The position numbers and the translations under genes were made by a program. Of a DNA stretch of 64,000 nucleotides, positions 39,430 to 49,528 are shown piece by piece. The notes below the pieces were generated by a model. It was not told the origin of the DNA and searched no databases. It saw only the letters and a program-made list of their open reading frames with translations. Position 1 is the stretch's first letter. The number at the start of each line of letters is the position of its first letter. This stretch comes from Rhodopseudomonas sp. P2A-2r (GTDB lineage Bacteria; Pseudomonadota; Alphaproteobacteria; Rhizobiales; Xanthobacteraceae), in NCBI RefSeq assembly GCF_026015985.1, contig NZ_CP110389.1:1458001-1522000 (forward strand), read 5' to 3'.

Positions 39430-40539
39430 ATGTATGTGGCCGTCAAGGGTGGCGAACGCGCCATCGAGAATGCGCATCGTCTGCTTGCCCATGAGCGCCG
39501 CGGCGATCGTGATGTGCCGGAAGTGTCATTGGACCAGATCTCCGAACAGCTCAGCCTCGGCGTCGATCGCGTCATGACCGAAGGTTCGCTGTACGACCGC
39601 GAGTTGGCGGCGCTGGCCATCAAGCAGGCGCGCGGCGACATGATCGAGGCGATCTTCCTGCTGCGCGCCTTCCGCGCCACGCTGCCGCGCTTCGGCGCCA
39701 GCGAGCCGGTGGACACCGGGCAGATGCAGGTGCGGCGGCGGGTCTCGGCGACCTTCAAGGACATTCCCGGCGGCCAGATCCTCGGCCCGACCTTCGACTA
39801 CACCCATCGCCTGCTCGATCCGTCGCTTCTCGGCACATCTGCCGCGCCGGACGCGCCGGCAGCAGCGGACGAGGCGCCGGTGGCCATGCCGCGGGTGACC
39901 GACATCCTCGGCCGCGACGGATTGATCGAAGCCTCGCAGCAGGCCGATCTGGACGCGCCGGTCGGCGATCTCACCCGAGACGCCCTGAAGTTTCCCGCCG
40001 AGCGCGATCTGCGGCTGCAGAATCTGGCACGGGCCGACGAGGGCTTTCTGCTGGCCATGGGCTATTCCACCCAGCGCGGCTACGGCCGCAACCATCCCTT
40101 CGTCGGCGAGATCCGGCTCGGCGAGGTCGAGGTCGAATTCATGGCGGAGGATGCCGGCTTCGTGGTGCCGCTAGGCGCCATCACCGTGACCGAATGCCAG
40201 ATGGTCACCCAGTTCAAGGGCTCCGACACCCAGGCGCCGTGCTTTACCCGCGGCTATGGTCTCGCCTTCGGTCAGTCCGAACGCAAGACCATGTCCATGT
40301 CACTGGTCGACCGTGCGCTGCGTGCCCGTGAACTCGGCGAAGACGTCGGCGCGCCGGCGCAGGACGAGGAGTTCGTGCTGTCGCATTCCGACAATGTGCA
40401 GGCCACCGGCTTCGTCGAACATCTCAAGCTGCCACACTACGTCGACTTCCAGGCAGAGCTCGGGCTGCTGCGCCAGCTCCGCAAGGAGTTCGAACAGGCC
40501 AACAGCGCGCCAGACGCCATGAAGGAGGCCGCGGAATGA
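39430..40539 (+). CDS. phnI: C-P lyase core subunit PhnI
   Basis: 369 residues, usual length. The nucleosidase subunit; with G and H it attacks ATP to release adenine and form the ribose-phosphonate. Typical features: MYVAVKGGERAIENAHRLLA at the start and ITVTECQMVTQFKGSDTQAP, CFTRGYGLAFGQSERK. It overlaps phnJ by 4 nt. Confidence 0.96.
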   Translation: MYVAVKGGERAIENAHRLLAHERRGDRDVPEVSLDQISEQLSLGVDRVMTEGSLYDRELAALAIKQARGDMIEAIFLLRAFRATLPRFGASEPVDTGQMQVRRRVSATFKDIPGGQILGPTFDYTHRLLDPSLLGTSAAPDAPAAADEAPVAMPRVTDILGRDGLIEASQQADLDAPVGDLTRDALKFPAERDLRLQNLARADEGFLLAMGYSTQRGYGRNHPFVGEIRLGEVEVEFMAEDAGFVVPLGAITVTECQMVTQFKGSDTQAPCFTRGYGLAFGQSERKTMSMSLVDRALRARELGEDVGAPAQDEEFVLSHSDNVQATGFVEHLKLPHYVDFQAELGLLRQLRKEFEQANSAPDAMKEAAE

Positions 40540-41420
40540 ACGCACCGACATACAATTTTGCCTATCTGGACGAGCAGACCAAGCGGATGATCCGCCGCGC
40601 CATCCTCAAGGCAATCGCCATCCCCGGCTATCAGGTGCCGTTTGCGTCCAGGGAAATGCCGATGCCCTATGGCTGGGGCACCGGCGGCGTGCAGGTGACT
40701 GCGGCTATCCTCGGGCCGGACGACCGGCTCAAGGTGATCGACCAAGGCTCCGACGACACCACCAATGCGATCTCGATCCGAAAATTCTTCGAGAAGACCG
40801 CGGGCGTGGCGACCACCACCAGCACGATCGATGCAACGGTGATCCAGACCCGGCACCGCATTCCCGAAGCGCCGCTGCACGACAACCAGGTGCTGGTGTA
40901 TCAGGTGCCGATCCCGGAGCCGCTGCGCTATCTCGAGCCGCGGGAGACCGAGACACGGCGCATGCATGCGCTGGAAGAATACGGCCTGATGCACGTCAAG
41001 CTGTATGAGGACATCGCGCGCTTTGGCCACATCGCCACGGCCTTTGCCTATCCGGTCAAGGTCAATGCGCGTTATGTGATGGACCCGTCGCCGACGCCGA
41101 AATTCGACAACCCGAAGATGGACAACTGCCCGGCGCTGCAGCTGTTCGGCGCCGGCCGCGAGAAGCGTATCTACGCCGTGCCGCCGCACACCTCGGTGGT
41201 GTCGCTCGATTTCGAGGACCATCCGTTCACGCGCTATCGTCACGACGCGCCCTGCGCGCTGTGCGGCGCCGACGATTCCTATCTCGACGAGATCGTCACC
41301 GACGACAAGGGCGGCCGCATGTTCGTCTGTTCCGACACCGACTTCTGCGAGACTCGCCAGGCCCATGGCCATCGCGGCAGCGAGAATGCCGATCTGCCCG
41401 CGGAGGCCACCCATGTTTGA
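40536..41420 (+). CDS. phnJ: C-P lyase catalytic subunit PhnJ
   Basis: 294 residues. The radical SAM enzyme that breaks the C-P bond of ribose 1-phosphonate-5-phosphate, leaving the 1,2-cyclic phosphate. Its unusual Cys motif is intact: C240-x2-C243, C265 and C271 by position, equivalent to the cluster and catalytic cysteines of the E. coli protein. It overlaps phnK by 8 nt. Confidence 0.97.
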   Translation: MNAPTYNFAYLDEQTKRMIRRAILKAIAIPGYQVPFASREMPMPYGWGTGGVQVTAAILGPDDRLKVIDQGSDDTTNAISIRKFFEKTAGVATTTSTIDATVIQTRHRIPEAPLHDNQVLVYQVPIPEPLRYLEPRETETRRMHALEEYGLMHVKLYEDIARFGHIATAFAYPVKVNARYVMDPSPTPKFDNPKMDNCPALQLFGAGREKRIYAVPPHTSVVSLDFEDHPFTRYRHDAPCALCGADDSYLDEIVTDDKGGRMFVCSDTDFCETRQAHGHRGSENADLPAEATHV

Positions 41421-42216
41421 GATCGCAACAGTCTCGCGCGATGACGACCAGCCGCTGCTGGTTGCCGACGGCCTGTCCAAATCCTTCGGCCAGCTGCAGG
41501 CCTGCCGCGACGTGTCGTTTTCCCTGTATCCCGGCGAGGTGCTGGCGATCGTCGGCGAGTCCGGCTCGGGAAAGTCGACGCTGCTGCAGCTGTTGTCGGC
41601 TCAGATGGCGCCCAATGCCGGCAGCGTGTCGTACCGCATGCGCGACGGCGTGCTGCGTGATCTCGCGGATCTCGGCGAGGCCGAACGCCGCTTCCTGTTC
41701 CGCACCGATTGGGGCTTCGTCCATCAGGATGCGGCGATGGGTCTGCGCATGGGCGTCTCGGCCGGCGCCAATGTCGGCGAACGGCTGATGGCGGTCGGCC
41801 ACAACCACTACGGCAAGATCCGGCAGACCGCCGCGTCGTGGCTGGAGCGCGTGGAGATTTCCACCGACCGGATTGACGACGCGCCAAAGACCTATTCCGG
41901 CGGCATGCGGCAGCGCCTGCAGATCGCCCGCAATCTGGTGACCGAGCCGCGACTGGTGTTCATGGACGAGCCCACAGGGGGACTCGACGTCTCCGTGCAG
42001 GCGCGACTCCTGGACATGATGCGCACGCTGGTCAGCGAACTCGGCCTCGCCGCTATCGTCGTGACGCACGATCTCGCGGTGGCGCGGCTGCTGTCACACC
42101 GGGTGATGGTGATGCAGGGCGGCCGGGTCATCGAGACCGGGCTGACCGACCAGGTGCTCGACGATCCGCATCAGCCCTATACACAACTGCTCGTTTCCTC
42201 GATCCTGCCGGCGTGA
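41413..42216 (+). CDS. phnK: C-P lyase-associated ABC ATPase PhnK
   Basis: 267 residues from ATG 41413. Walker A GESGSGKSTLLQLLSA near 47, signature YSGGMRQRLQIARNL, Walker B VFMDEPTGGLDVS. PhnK docks on the lyase core and is required for activity rather than transport. It overlaps phnJ. The start further upstream in the same frame would lie well inside phnJ and is unlikely. Confidence 0.95.
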   Translation: MFEIATVSRDDDQPLLVADGLSKSFGQLQACRDVSFSLYPGEVLAIVGESGSGKSTLLQLLSAQMAPNAGSVSYRMRDGVLRDLADLGEAERRFLFRTDWGFVHQDAAMGLRMGVSAGANVGERLMAVGHNHYGKIRQTAASWLERVEISTDRIDDAPKTYSGGMRQRLQIARNLVTEPRLVFMDEPTGGLDVSVQARLLDMMRTLVSELGLAAIVVTHDLAVARLLSHRVMVMQGGRVIETGLTDQVLDDPHQPYTQLLVSSILPA

Positions 42217-42223
42217 GGTCCAG

Positions 42224-42919
42224 ATGATTCCGATGATCGATATCCGCAACGCCGAAAAGACCTTCGTCATGCACCTGCAGGACGGCATCCGCCTGCCGGT
42301 GGTCCGCGGCGTGTCGTTTCATGTCTCGGCCGGCGAATGCGTGGTGCTGAGCGGACCATCCGGTGCCGGCAAGTCGTCGATCCTGAAGATGATCTTCGGC
42401 AACTATCGCTGTGACGGTGGCGTGATCGGCGTGCAGCATCAGGGCGCCTCGATCGACATCGCCACGGCCGAGCCGCGCCAGATCCTCGGCGTGCGCCGCC
42501 ACACCATCGGTTATGTCAGCCAGTTCCTGCGCGCGGTGCCGCGCGTCGCTGCGCTGGACGTGGTGGCCGAGCCGCTGTTCGCCAATGGCGTGGCGCGCGA
42601 CGAGGCGCAGGCCAAAGCCGGCGCGCTGCTGCGGCGGCTCAACATTCCCGAGCGGCTGTGGAAGCTGCCGCCCTCGACCTTCTCCGGCGGCGAGCAGCAG
42701 CGCGTCAACATCGCGCGCGGCTTCATCTCCGACCTGCCGATTCTGCTGCTCGACGAGCCCACAGCATCGCTGGATGCCGCCAACCGCGCCGTGGTGGTCG
42801 AACTGGTCGCCGAAAAGAAACGCGCCGGCGTCGCCATGGTCGCCATCGTCCATGACGACGACGTCCGCCAATTGATTGCCGACCGGCTGGTCGATGTGAC
42901 ATCGTTCGCCGCCGCCTGA
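42224..42919 (+). CDS. phnL: C-P lyase-associated ABC ATPase PhnL
   Basis: 231 residues. Walker A GPSGAGKSSILKMIFGNYRC, signature FSGGEQQRVNIARGF and Walker B LLLDEPTASLDAANR. PhnL binds the PhnK dimer on the lyase core. 7 bp after phnK and 11 bp before phnM. Confidence 0.95.
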   Translation: MIPMIDIRNAEKTFVMHLQDGIRLPVVRGVSFHVSAGECVVLSGPSGAGKSSILKMIFGNYRCDGGVIGVQHQGASIDIATAEPRQILGVRRHTIGYVSQFLRAVPRVAALDVVAEPLFANGVARDEAQAKAGALLRRLNIPERLWKLPPSTFSGGEQQRVNIARGFISDLPILLLDEPTASLDAANRAVVVELVAEKKRAGVAMVAIVHDDDVRQLIADRLVDVTSFAAA

Positions 42920-42930
42920 GAAAGAAGACC

Positions 42931-44088
42931 ATGAAGACGACACAGACAGAGACCGTCATCGGCAATGCCCGCATCGTGCTCGCCGATCGCGTCATCGAGC
43001 AGGGCTGGATTGCCTTCGTCGACCGCAATATCGCCGAATTCGGCGAGGGCGACGCACCCGCTGGCGCTGACGACGCCCGCGGCGACCTGATCATGCCCGG
43101 CCTGATCGAACTGCACACCGACCATCTCGAAATGCATTTCGTGCCGCGACCGAAAGTGTTCTGGGATCCCGTCGCCGCCGTCGTCTCCTATGATGCGCAA
43201 CTGGCGACGTCGGGCATCACCACCGTGCTGGATTCGCTGCGGGTGTGGCGCGAGAAGGGAGCCGAGGAAGCCGATGGCCATGCCGGCCTGCTGGCGGATG
43301 CGATTTCTGCGGCGCGCGATGCCGGCATCCTGCGCGCAGATCACTTCCTGCATCTGCGCTGCGAAATTCCGATGCCCAGCGTGGTCGATGAGGCCAAGGA
43401 GATGGTCGGTCGGCCCGACGTGCGGCTGATGTCGCTGATGGACCACACACCCGGCCAGCGCCAGTTCCGGGACGAAGCCAAGCTGCGCACCTATTATCGC
43501 GGCAAGGGCGCCGGCAAGACCGACGCCGAGCTCGACGAGTTATTCGCCCAGCGCTTCGAGTATCAGCGGCTCTACGCCGCCGACAATCTGCGCGACATCG
43601 TGGCGCTGGCGCAGAGCCACAACATCCCGCTGGCAAGCCACGACGACACGACCGAGGAGAATGTCAGCGACGCGATCCGCGACCGCGTCTCGGTGGCGGA
43701 ATTCCCGACCACGCTGGAGGCCGCGCGCGGCTTGCACGAGGCTGGCATCGGCATTTTGATGGGCGCGCCGAACGTGGTGCGCAACGGCTCGCATTCCGGC
43801 AACATCGCCGCGGTCGATCTGGCACGCGAGGGACTGCTCGACATCCTCTCGTCAGACTACATCCCCTCCAGCCTGTTGATGGCCGCGCTGCAACTGCCGG
43901 TGCGCGTGCCTTCAATCGATCTAGCTGCCGCGGTGCGCACCGTCACCAAGCGCCCTGCGGAAGCCGTCGATCTGCCGGACCGTGGCGAGATCGCGGTGGG
44001 CAAGCGCGCCGACTTGATCCGCGTCCATGTCGCCCGTGACATCCCGGTGGTGCGCAGCGTCTGGCGCGAAGGGCACAGGGTCGCATGA
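42931..44088 (+). CDS. phnM: PhnM triphosphate diphosphohydrolase, second copy
   Basis: 385 residues. The amidohydrolase metal motif LHTDHLEMHFVPRPK near 60-75 and SHDDTTEENV are close to the canonical PhnM. The cleaved product is alpha-D-ribose 1-methylphosphonate 5-phosphate, the substrate of PhnJ. Divergent from the copy at 31474 in motif detail. It overlaps phnN by 4 nt. Confidence 0.95.
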   Translation: MKTTQTETVIGNARIVLADRVIEQGWIAFVDRNIAEFGEGDAPAGADDARGDLIMPGLIELHTDHLEMHFVPRPKVFWDPVAAVVSYDAQLATSGITTVLDSLRVWREKGAEEADGHAGLLADAISAARDAGILRADHFLHLRCEIPMPSVVDEAKEMVGRPDVRLMSLMDHTPGQRQFRDEAKLRTYYRGKGAGKTDAELDELFAQRFEYQRLYAADNLRDIVALAQSHNIPLASHDDTTEENVSDAIRDRVSVAEFPTTLEAARGLHEAGIGILMGAPNVVRNGSHSGNIAAVDLAREGLLDILSSDYIPSSLLMAALQLPVRVPSIDLAAAVRTVTKRPAEAVDLPDRGEIAVGKRADLIRVHVARDIPVVRSVWREGHRVA

Positions 44089-44666
44089 CCGACACGGCAA
44101 CGATATCGGAAGCGGGCGCGGCCAAGATCGGGCCGGGCCGGCTGGTGCTGGTGGTCGGGCCTTCCGGCGCCGGCAAGGACACGCTGATCGATCTGGCGCG
44201 CGCCGCCAGCCGCACAGACAATACAGTCGTGTTCGCGCGGCGCGTGGTGACCCGCGAGGCCTCGGCGTTCGAGGACAATGCGCAGGCGACGCCGGACGCG
44301 TTTCAGCGCGCGGTCGCCGATGGATTGTTCGCCATCCACTGGGAGGCGCATGGCCACCACTACGCGCTGTCCAGCGCCATCGACGACGACATCATGGCTG
44401 GCCGCACGGTGGTCGCCAACGTCTCGCGCACGGTGATCGATGCCTTGCGCGCGGCCTATGCCGAGGTGGTCGTGGTGCTGATCACAGCGCCCGCGGATGT
44501 TCTGGCGGCCCGCCTGGCGGCGCGCAACCGTGGCAGCGATGGTGCGCCGGCCGCGCGGCTTGGCCGCGAGGTGACGCGGAACTTCGTGCCCGATCTCACC
44601 ATCAACAATGTCGGCCGCGCGGAAGACCATGCGGGCGAACTGGTCCGCATCATCAGGGGCGAATGA
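44085..44666 (+). CDS. phnN: ribose 1,5-bisphosphate phosphokinase PhnN
   Basis: 193 residues. The P-loop LVVGPSGAGKDTLIDLAR near 25 and NKase fold mark PhnN, which phosphorylates ribose 1,5-bisphosphate to PRPP. Last gene of the C-P lyase operon; translational coupling to phnM by ATGA. Confidence 0.95.
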   Translation: MTDTATISEAGAAKIGPGRLVLVVGPSGAGKDTLIDLARAASRTDNTVVFARRVVTREASAFEDNAQATPDAFQRAVADGLFAIHWEAHGHHYALSSAIDDDIMAGRTVVANVSRTVIDALRAAYAEVVVVLITAPADVLAARLAARNRGSDGAPAARLGREVTRNFVPDLTINNVGRAEDHAGELVRIIRGE

Positions 44667-44715
44667 CGACCTCGGCGCGGATGCGCGATAGGTGTCTGGA
44701 GGCAGGAGATCCAAT

Positions 44716-45336
44716 ATGACGGTGATCGCGACGATCGAACAGCTCGAGCAGATCTACGGTTCATTCGACAAAATCGGCGAAGCCACCACCGCCAAGGTCG
44801 CCGACTGGGTCACGCCATCCTATCGCCGCCTGATCGAAGCCTCGCCCTTCGCCGCGCTGGCGACCATGGGGCCGGAAGGGCTGGATTGCTCGCCGCGCGG
44901 CGACCTGCCGGGCTTCGTGCGGGTGCATGACGACAGGACCCTGATGATGCCCGATCGTCGCGGCAACAACCGCGTCGATTCGCTGCGCAACATCGTCAGG
45001 GATTCCCGGGTGGCGCTGCTGTTCCTGATTCCCGGCGCCGGCACCACGCTGCGCGTCAACGGCCATGCCCACGTCTCGGCCGATCCCGCCCTGCTGGCCT
45101 CGTTCGAGGTGGGCGGCAAGGCGCCGCGCACGGTGGTGGTGATGAGGGTGGAGGAGATCTACTTCCAGTGCGCGCGGGCGATCGTGCGCTCGGCGCTGTG
45201 GAATCCGGACAGCCGGGTCGACCCGGCGTCGCTGCCGACGCCGGGCGAGATTCTTGCCGGGATGAGCGACAACCGCGTCGGCGGCGTGGACTATGACACC
45301 GCGTGGCCGGAACGGGCACGGCAGACGCTGTGGTGA
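44716..45336 (+). CDS. pyridoxamine 5'-phosphate oxidase-like FMN-binding protein
   Basis: 206 residues from ATG 44716, with AGGAG upstream. PPOX split beta-barrel features: LIEASPFAALATMGPEGLDC, SPRGDLPGFVRVHDDRTLMM and NNRVDSLRNIVRDSRVALLF. The family reduces flavin- or F420-like substrates; the true substrate is unknown. 49 bp after phnN and probably cotranscribed, but not a known C-P lyase part. Confidence 0.85.
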   Translation: MTVIATIEQLEQIYGSFDKIGEATTAKVADWVTPSYRRLIEASPFAALATMGPEGLDCSPRGDLPGFVRVHDDRTLMMPDRRGNNRVDSLRNIVRDSRVALLFLIPGAGTTLRVNGHAHVSADPALLASFEVGGKAPRTVVVMRVEEIYFQCARAIVRSALWNPDSRVDPASLPTPGEILAGMSDNRVGGVDYDTAWPERARQTLW

Positions 45337-45365
45337 GCGCGGGTCGGCTCGATCCAGGGCGTCGG

Positions 45366-45842
45366 TCAGCCATTCAACGCGGCGGGTGAGATACTGCGCC
45401 GGACGATACTGCGCATCGCAAAGCTGGATTGCAGCCGCGCGACGCCGGGCATCCGCGACAGGTGCTGCTTGTGGATGCGCTCGTAGTCCTGCATGTCGCG
45501 GGCCTGGACGTGGACCAGATAATCGTCATTGCCCGACATCAGGTAGCACGACACGACATCCGGGCATTTGGCGATCTCGCGTTCGAACGCGGACAGGGCG
45601 TCCTCGCTTTGCCGGTCCAGGGTGATGTGAACGTGCACGGTCATCGTGAAGCCGAGTTCGTCGGCATCGATGTCTGCGGCATAGCCCTTGATGATGTTCC
45701 GCTTCTCCATCTGATGGACCCGCCGGGTGCAGGCCGTCGGCGACAGGCCGACACGTTCGGCCAGCACGATCTGGCTGATCCGGGCGTCCTGAACCAACTC
45801 GCGCAGGATCTTGCGGTCGAGCGTATCTAGTTCATCAGCCAT
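45366..45842 (-). CDS. Lrp/AsnC-family regulator, probably of dadX-dadA
   Basis: 158 residues, the usual Lrp length. Helix-turn-helix with [20 protein letters not shown] near 28-47 and RAM domain with [20 protein letters not shown]. Divergent from the alanine racemase-dehydrogenase gene, the layout of DadR/Lrp-type alanine regulators. The control region holds an imperfect inverted CCAATTTTCGCCG/CGCCGAAATTGG dyad. L-alanine as effector is inference. Confidence 0.9.
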   Translation of the reverse strand: MADELDTLDRKILRELVQDARISQIVLAERVGLSPTACTRRVHQMEKRNIIKGYAADIDADELGFTMTVHVHITLDRQSEDALSAFEREIAKCPDVVSCYLMSGNDDYLVHVQARDMQDYERIHKQHLSRMPGVARLQSSFAMRSIVRRSISPAALNG

Positions 45843-45873
45843 GCCTATGCCTCATAAATTCACTAACAGAGAG

Positions 45874-45925
45874 CCAATTTTCGCCGAATTTCTCCGCGAA
45901 TGACCTTAACGAGCGCCGAAATTGG
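45874..45925. promoter_or_regulatory. imperfect dyad between the Lrp-type gene and dadX
   Basis: CCAATTTTCGCCG (45874-45886) and CGCCGAAATTGG (45914-45925) form an inverted repeat with a 27-nt spacer in an AT-rich region. The site could bind the divergent Lrp-type protein. Confidence 0.45.
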
Positions 45926-45985
45926 CGTAAAGCCTCACCCGCAAAATGCGACAATGATCCCGGTTTTCGGACTTGGAGCAGAGCG

Positions 45986-48412
45986 TTGGTTGATGCAGCG
46001 GTGAGAGAATTCGGGCAGCACGCCAGCGCCACGCTGACGGTCGATCTGGCGGCGCTCGGCCGCAATTACCGGCTGCTTGCCGAGATGGCTGGATCCGGCG
46101 TGGTTTGCGCCGGGGTCGTCAAGGCGGATGCCTATGGCCTCGGGGCCGGGCGCGTAGCACCGGCGCTACACCGAGCCGGCTGCAGAGCGTTCTTCGTCGC
46201 GCATCTCGATGAAGGCCTCGATCTGAGACAGTACCTTCCGCCCCGCACCGCGATCTATGTCCTCAACGGCCTGCCGGTCGGCGGGGAGGGCGACTGCGCC
46301 GCAGCCGGCCTCGTGCCGGTGCTCAATTCCCGCGAGCAGGTCGATGCATGGTCGACCTGTGCGCGCAAGCTGGGCCGGGCATTGGGCTCCGTAGTCCAGG
46401 TCGATAGCGGGATGTCGCGGCTGGGCATGTCGGCAGGCGACGTCGCACAGTGGACCGCCGCCGGCGGTGCGGCAGCGGCGGGCATCGATGTTCAGCTCGT
46501 CATGAGCCATCTGGCCTGCGCGGACACGCCGGCGCATCCGGCGAATGGCCATCAACTGGCGCAGTTCGAAGAGATCGCCCGGCATTTCCCTCAGGCGCAG
46601 CGGTCGCTTGCGAACTCGTCCGGCATTTTTCTTGGTCCCGCGTTTCGCCAGCATCTGGTCCGGCCCGGTGCGGCACTCTACGGCATCAATCCATTGCCGA
46701 CGCAGCCCAATCCGATGTCAGCGGTGGTGGGATTGACCGCGCGGGTCGTGCAAGTGCGCGACATCGGCATCGACGCCCATGTGGGCTACGGCTGGGAATT
46801 TCGCGCCGATCAACCCATGCGCCTTGCGACGCTGGCGATCGGCTATGCCGACGGATTGCACCGCGCACTGGGCCGTGGCGGGGCGCTGTACTTCCAGGGG
46901 CGGCGATTGCCTATCGCCGGGCGCGTGTCGATGGATTCGATCACCGTCGATCTGGGCGACCTCCCGTCTGACGCGCTTGCGCGGGGCTCGGAGATCGAAG
47001 TGATCGGTCATCATCAATCGATCGACGATCTCGCCTTGGCGGCCGGCACCATCGGCTACGAAATCCTGACCGGTCTCGGCCAGCGTTATGAGCGAGATCT
47101 ACCTCGACGACATCGACAAGCAGACGGCTGGTCCTACTGGAGACGTATTGCAATGAAGGTTCTGGTTCTCGGCGCCGGCGTGATCGGCGTCACCACGTCC
47201 TATTATCTGGCGAAGGCCGGCTTCGAGGTGACTGTGCTGGATCGCCAGCCCGGCCCCGGCTTGGAAACCAGCTTCGGCAACGCCGGAGAAGTTTCGCCGG
47301 GCTACGCGTCGCCGTGGGCGGGTCCAAGCGTGCCGGCCAAGGCTATCGGCTGGATGTTCGATCGCTACGGCCCGCTGGTGGTCCGTCCGCAGGCCGATCC
47401 CGCCATGTGGCGCTGGATGCTGCAGATGCTCCGCAATTGTACGTCAGCGCGCTACGCGCTCAACAAGTCGCGCATGGTCGGTGTCGCCGAATACAGCCGC
47501 GATCTGCTGCGGGAGCTGCGCGCCGAAACCGGCATCGCCTATGACGAGCGCAGCCAGGGCACGCTTCAGCTGTTCCGCAAGCAGTCGCAGCTCGATGCCA
47601 CCGGCGGCGATATCGATGTTCTCAAGCAGTACAACGTGCCCTACGAGGTGCTCGATCGCGCCGGCTGCGTGCGCGTCGAGCCCGGCCTGGCTGCGGTCCA
47701 GCACAGGTTCGTGGGCGGGCTGCGTCTGCCCGACGACGAAACCGGCGATTGCCATCTGTTCACGCAGCGGCTGGAGAAGATCGCAGCCGGACTCGGTGTT
47801 CGCTTCGTCTACGGCACGACCATTTCGGCGCTGAACGTCGAAGGCGACCGCATCGTGCACGTCGCCACCGACAAGGGCGTGTTCTCTGCCGATCGCTATG
47901 TGATGGCCATGGGTAGCTTCTCACCGATGTTGCTCAGGCCGCTCGGCATCAAAGCGCCGGTGTATCCGGTGAAGGGCTACTCCATCACGGTGCCCATCGT
48001 CGATGCGTCCGTCGCGCCGCAATCGACAATCATGGACGAAAGCTACAAGGTCGCCATCACGCGCCTTGGCGACCGCATTCGCGTGGGTGGCACCGCCGAG
48101 GTCGGCGACTACAACCCGACGCAACCGTTGGCGCGACGTCGGCCGCTCGACAAGTCCTTGATCGACCTGTTCCCGCAGGCCGGCGATCTCTCACAGTCCA
48201 CGTTCTGGAGCGGGCTGCGGCCGATGACGCCCGACGGTCCGCCCATCGTCGGGCCGACGCATCTGGCCAATCTTCACCTCAATACCGGGCACGGCACGCT
48301 GGGCTGGACCATGGCCTGCGGCACGGCACGGGTCCTCGCAGATCAGATCGCCGGCAAGGAGCCCGAGATTGACGTCAAGGCGCTGGCGATCAGCCGTTAC
48401 GCCACTGCCTGA
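45986..48412 (+). CDS. dadX-dadA: alanine racemase and D-amino-acid dehydrogenase in one frame (dadX-dadA)
   Basis: 808 residues in one open frame. Residues 1-385 are PLP-dependent alanine racemase ([12 protein letters not shown] with catalytic Lys; [21 protein letters not shown]). From the internal ATG 47153 ([20 protein letters not shown]) the sequence is D-alanine dehydrogenase, ending [20 protein letters not shown]. In the +1 frame the racemase would end in ...[19 protein letters not shown] with TGA overlapping the ATG, so one extra base near 47095 seems to have joined them. dadA (47153-48412, 419 residues) has GGAG upstream and could be made alone. TTG 45986 has GGAG 7 nt upstream. Together they oxidise L-alanine to pyruvate. 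Confidence 0.88.
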   Translation: MVDAAVREFGQHASATLTVDLAALGRNYRLLAEMAGSGVVCAGVVKADAYGLGAGRVAPALHRAGCRAFFVAHLDEGLDLRQYLPPRTAIYVLNGLPVGGEGDCAAAGLVPVLNSREQVDAWSTCARKLGRALGSVVQVDSGMSRLGMSAGDVAQWTAAGGAAAAGIDVQLVMSHLACADTPAHPANGHQLAQFEEIARHFPQAQRSLANSSGIFLGPAFRQHLVRPGAALYGINPLPTQPNPMSAVVGLTARVVQVRDIGIDAHVGYGWEFRADQPMRLATLAIGYADGLHRALGRGGALYFQGRRLPIAGRVSMDSITVDLGDLPSDALARGSEIEVIGHHQSIDDLALAAGTIGYEILTGLGQRYERDLPRRHRQADGWSYWRRIAMKVLVLGAGVIGVTTSYYLAKAGFEVTVLDRQPGPGLETSFGNAGEVSPGYASPWAGPSVPAKAIGWMFDRYGPLVVRPQADPAMWRWMLQMLRNCTSARYALNKSRMVGVAEYSRDLLRELRAETGIAYDERSQGTLQLFRKQSQLDATGGDIDVLKQYNVPYEVLDRAGCVRVEPGLAAVQHRFVGGLRLPDDETGDCHLFTQRLEKIAAGLGVRFVYGTTISALNVEGDRIVHVATDKGVFSADRYVMAMGSFSPMLLRPLGIKAPVYPVKGYSITVPIVDASVAPQSTIMDESYKVAITRLGDRIRVGGTAEVGDYNPTQPLARRRPLDKSLIDLFPQAGDLSQSTFWSGLRPMTPDGPPIVGPTHLANLHLNTGHGTLGWTMACGTARVLADQIAGKEPEIDVKALAISRYATA

Positions 48413-48439
48413 TCGTCATCGGGGCATCCGAATCCTGTT

Positions 48440-48470
48440 CCTCGGAGCGGCGCTTGCGCACGCTCCGAGG
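48440..48470 (+). repeat. short hairpin after dadA
   Basis: A 10-bp perfect stem CCTCGGAGCG/CGCTCCGAGG with an 11-nt loop, 27 bp after the stop. No T-run follows on the plus strand, so it may be a repeat fragment or a weak terminator. Confidence 0.5.
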
Positions 48471-48576
48471 ACGAGCCGGACTGCATCAGAGCGGTCGCCC
48501 TATGCGCAAACTGTCGAGATGACTATAGTCAGGCTGACTAAACACGCCACCTCTCGACTGCGGAGCTCGTCCGCAT

Positions 48577-49344
48577 TCAGCCCGGCAAGAACACCGCGAA
48601 CGGCTCGTCGGTAATCTTCTGCAGATGCGATTTATAGAGTTGATAATTGGCATCCCCAGCCAGCACGCGCCCGAAGGTCGGAGATGCGATCCGGGCCATC
48701 GGCACATAGGCAATCGGCGCCGCAATGGGCGTCAGCAGCGAGCCTCTGCCCGCCAGCAATGTGGTGATGATGCCGTACATCTCGCCGGCAATGGTTGGCC
48801 GTGAGATGGTGATCAGGCGCACCTGACCATGCCGGTTTGTGATCAGATAGATATGACCGGACTGGTTCGGCACCGAGACCTCGCCATACTGGGTGTAGGC
48901 AGCGTCCTCGCGATCGGCTTCGCGAAATTCAAAATGAGAATTGATGGCGTCCCAGGCAATCTCCGTGCGATAGGTGAAGATCGCGTCCTTGTCGCCGAAC
49001 GACGGACGCAGGGTGACGTAGGCGCCCTCCATCCACAGCATCGAGCGTCGCGAATAGGCGCCGAGGTGATCCGGCGCGATATCGCCATGGCCGTTGCCCG
49101 GCACGGCCACCGGCGCTTCGGCGCCCTTGCGCAGCGAGACGCCGAGCGCCTGTTCCAGCCGCACGGTGGTGGCAAGGGTGAACGGGCGGCTGCCGCCGAG
49201 CGCTTTCTCGAGGGTGGAGATGCTGAGCTTGGCCTGTTCGGCGAGTGCCTGCCGCGAGATACGACGCCGCGCCAGTTCTTCGCGAACGGTCGCGGCAATC
49301 TCCCTGCTCTGCTCGTCTGAGAGCTGTTTGTCCGGCGTCTGCAT
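48577..49344 (-). CDS. XRE-type helix-turn-helix regulator with C-terminal sensor-like domain
   Basis: 255 residues from ATG 49344 (MQTPDKQLSDEQ), with GGGGTG upstream; a longer in-frame start reaches into the divergent gene and is unlikely. Helix-turn-helix: RISRQALAEQAKLSISTLEK near 29-48. The C-terminal part (about 95-255) has no motif I recognise. Divergent from the VIT/vWA-sortase operon, so it may regulate it; inference. Confidence 0.82.
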   Translation of the reverse strand: MQTPDKQLSDEQSREIAATVREELARRRISRQALAEQAKLSISTLEKALGGSRPFTLATTVRLEQALGVSLRKGAEAPVAVPGNGHGDIAPDHLGAYSRRSMLWMEGAYVTLRPSFGDKDAIFTYRTEIAWDAINSHFEFREADREDAAYTQYGEVSVPNQSGHIYLITNRHGQVRLITISRPTIAGEMYGIITTLLAGRGSLLTPIAAPIAYVPMARIASPTFGRVLAGDANYQLYKSHLQKITDEPFAVFLPG

Positions 49345-49528
49345 CGTCACCCCTATCTCGGACGCCGACTCTAGCAGACGCACAATCCAGCACAAAACCG
49401 GACAAATCCGCCGCGGCACCGGCACGTTCGGGCGGCCGATGGCAGAACAAGGCCGATCATCACGCTCGTCCGACAACGACGACTCCCGCACAGATTGGGC
49501 ATCGGAAATGCCTTCGGGAGCGCACGCC

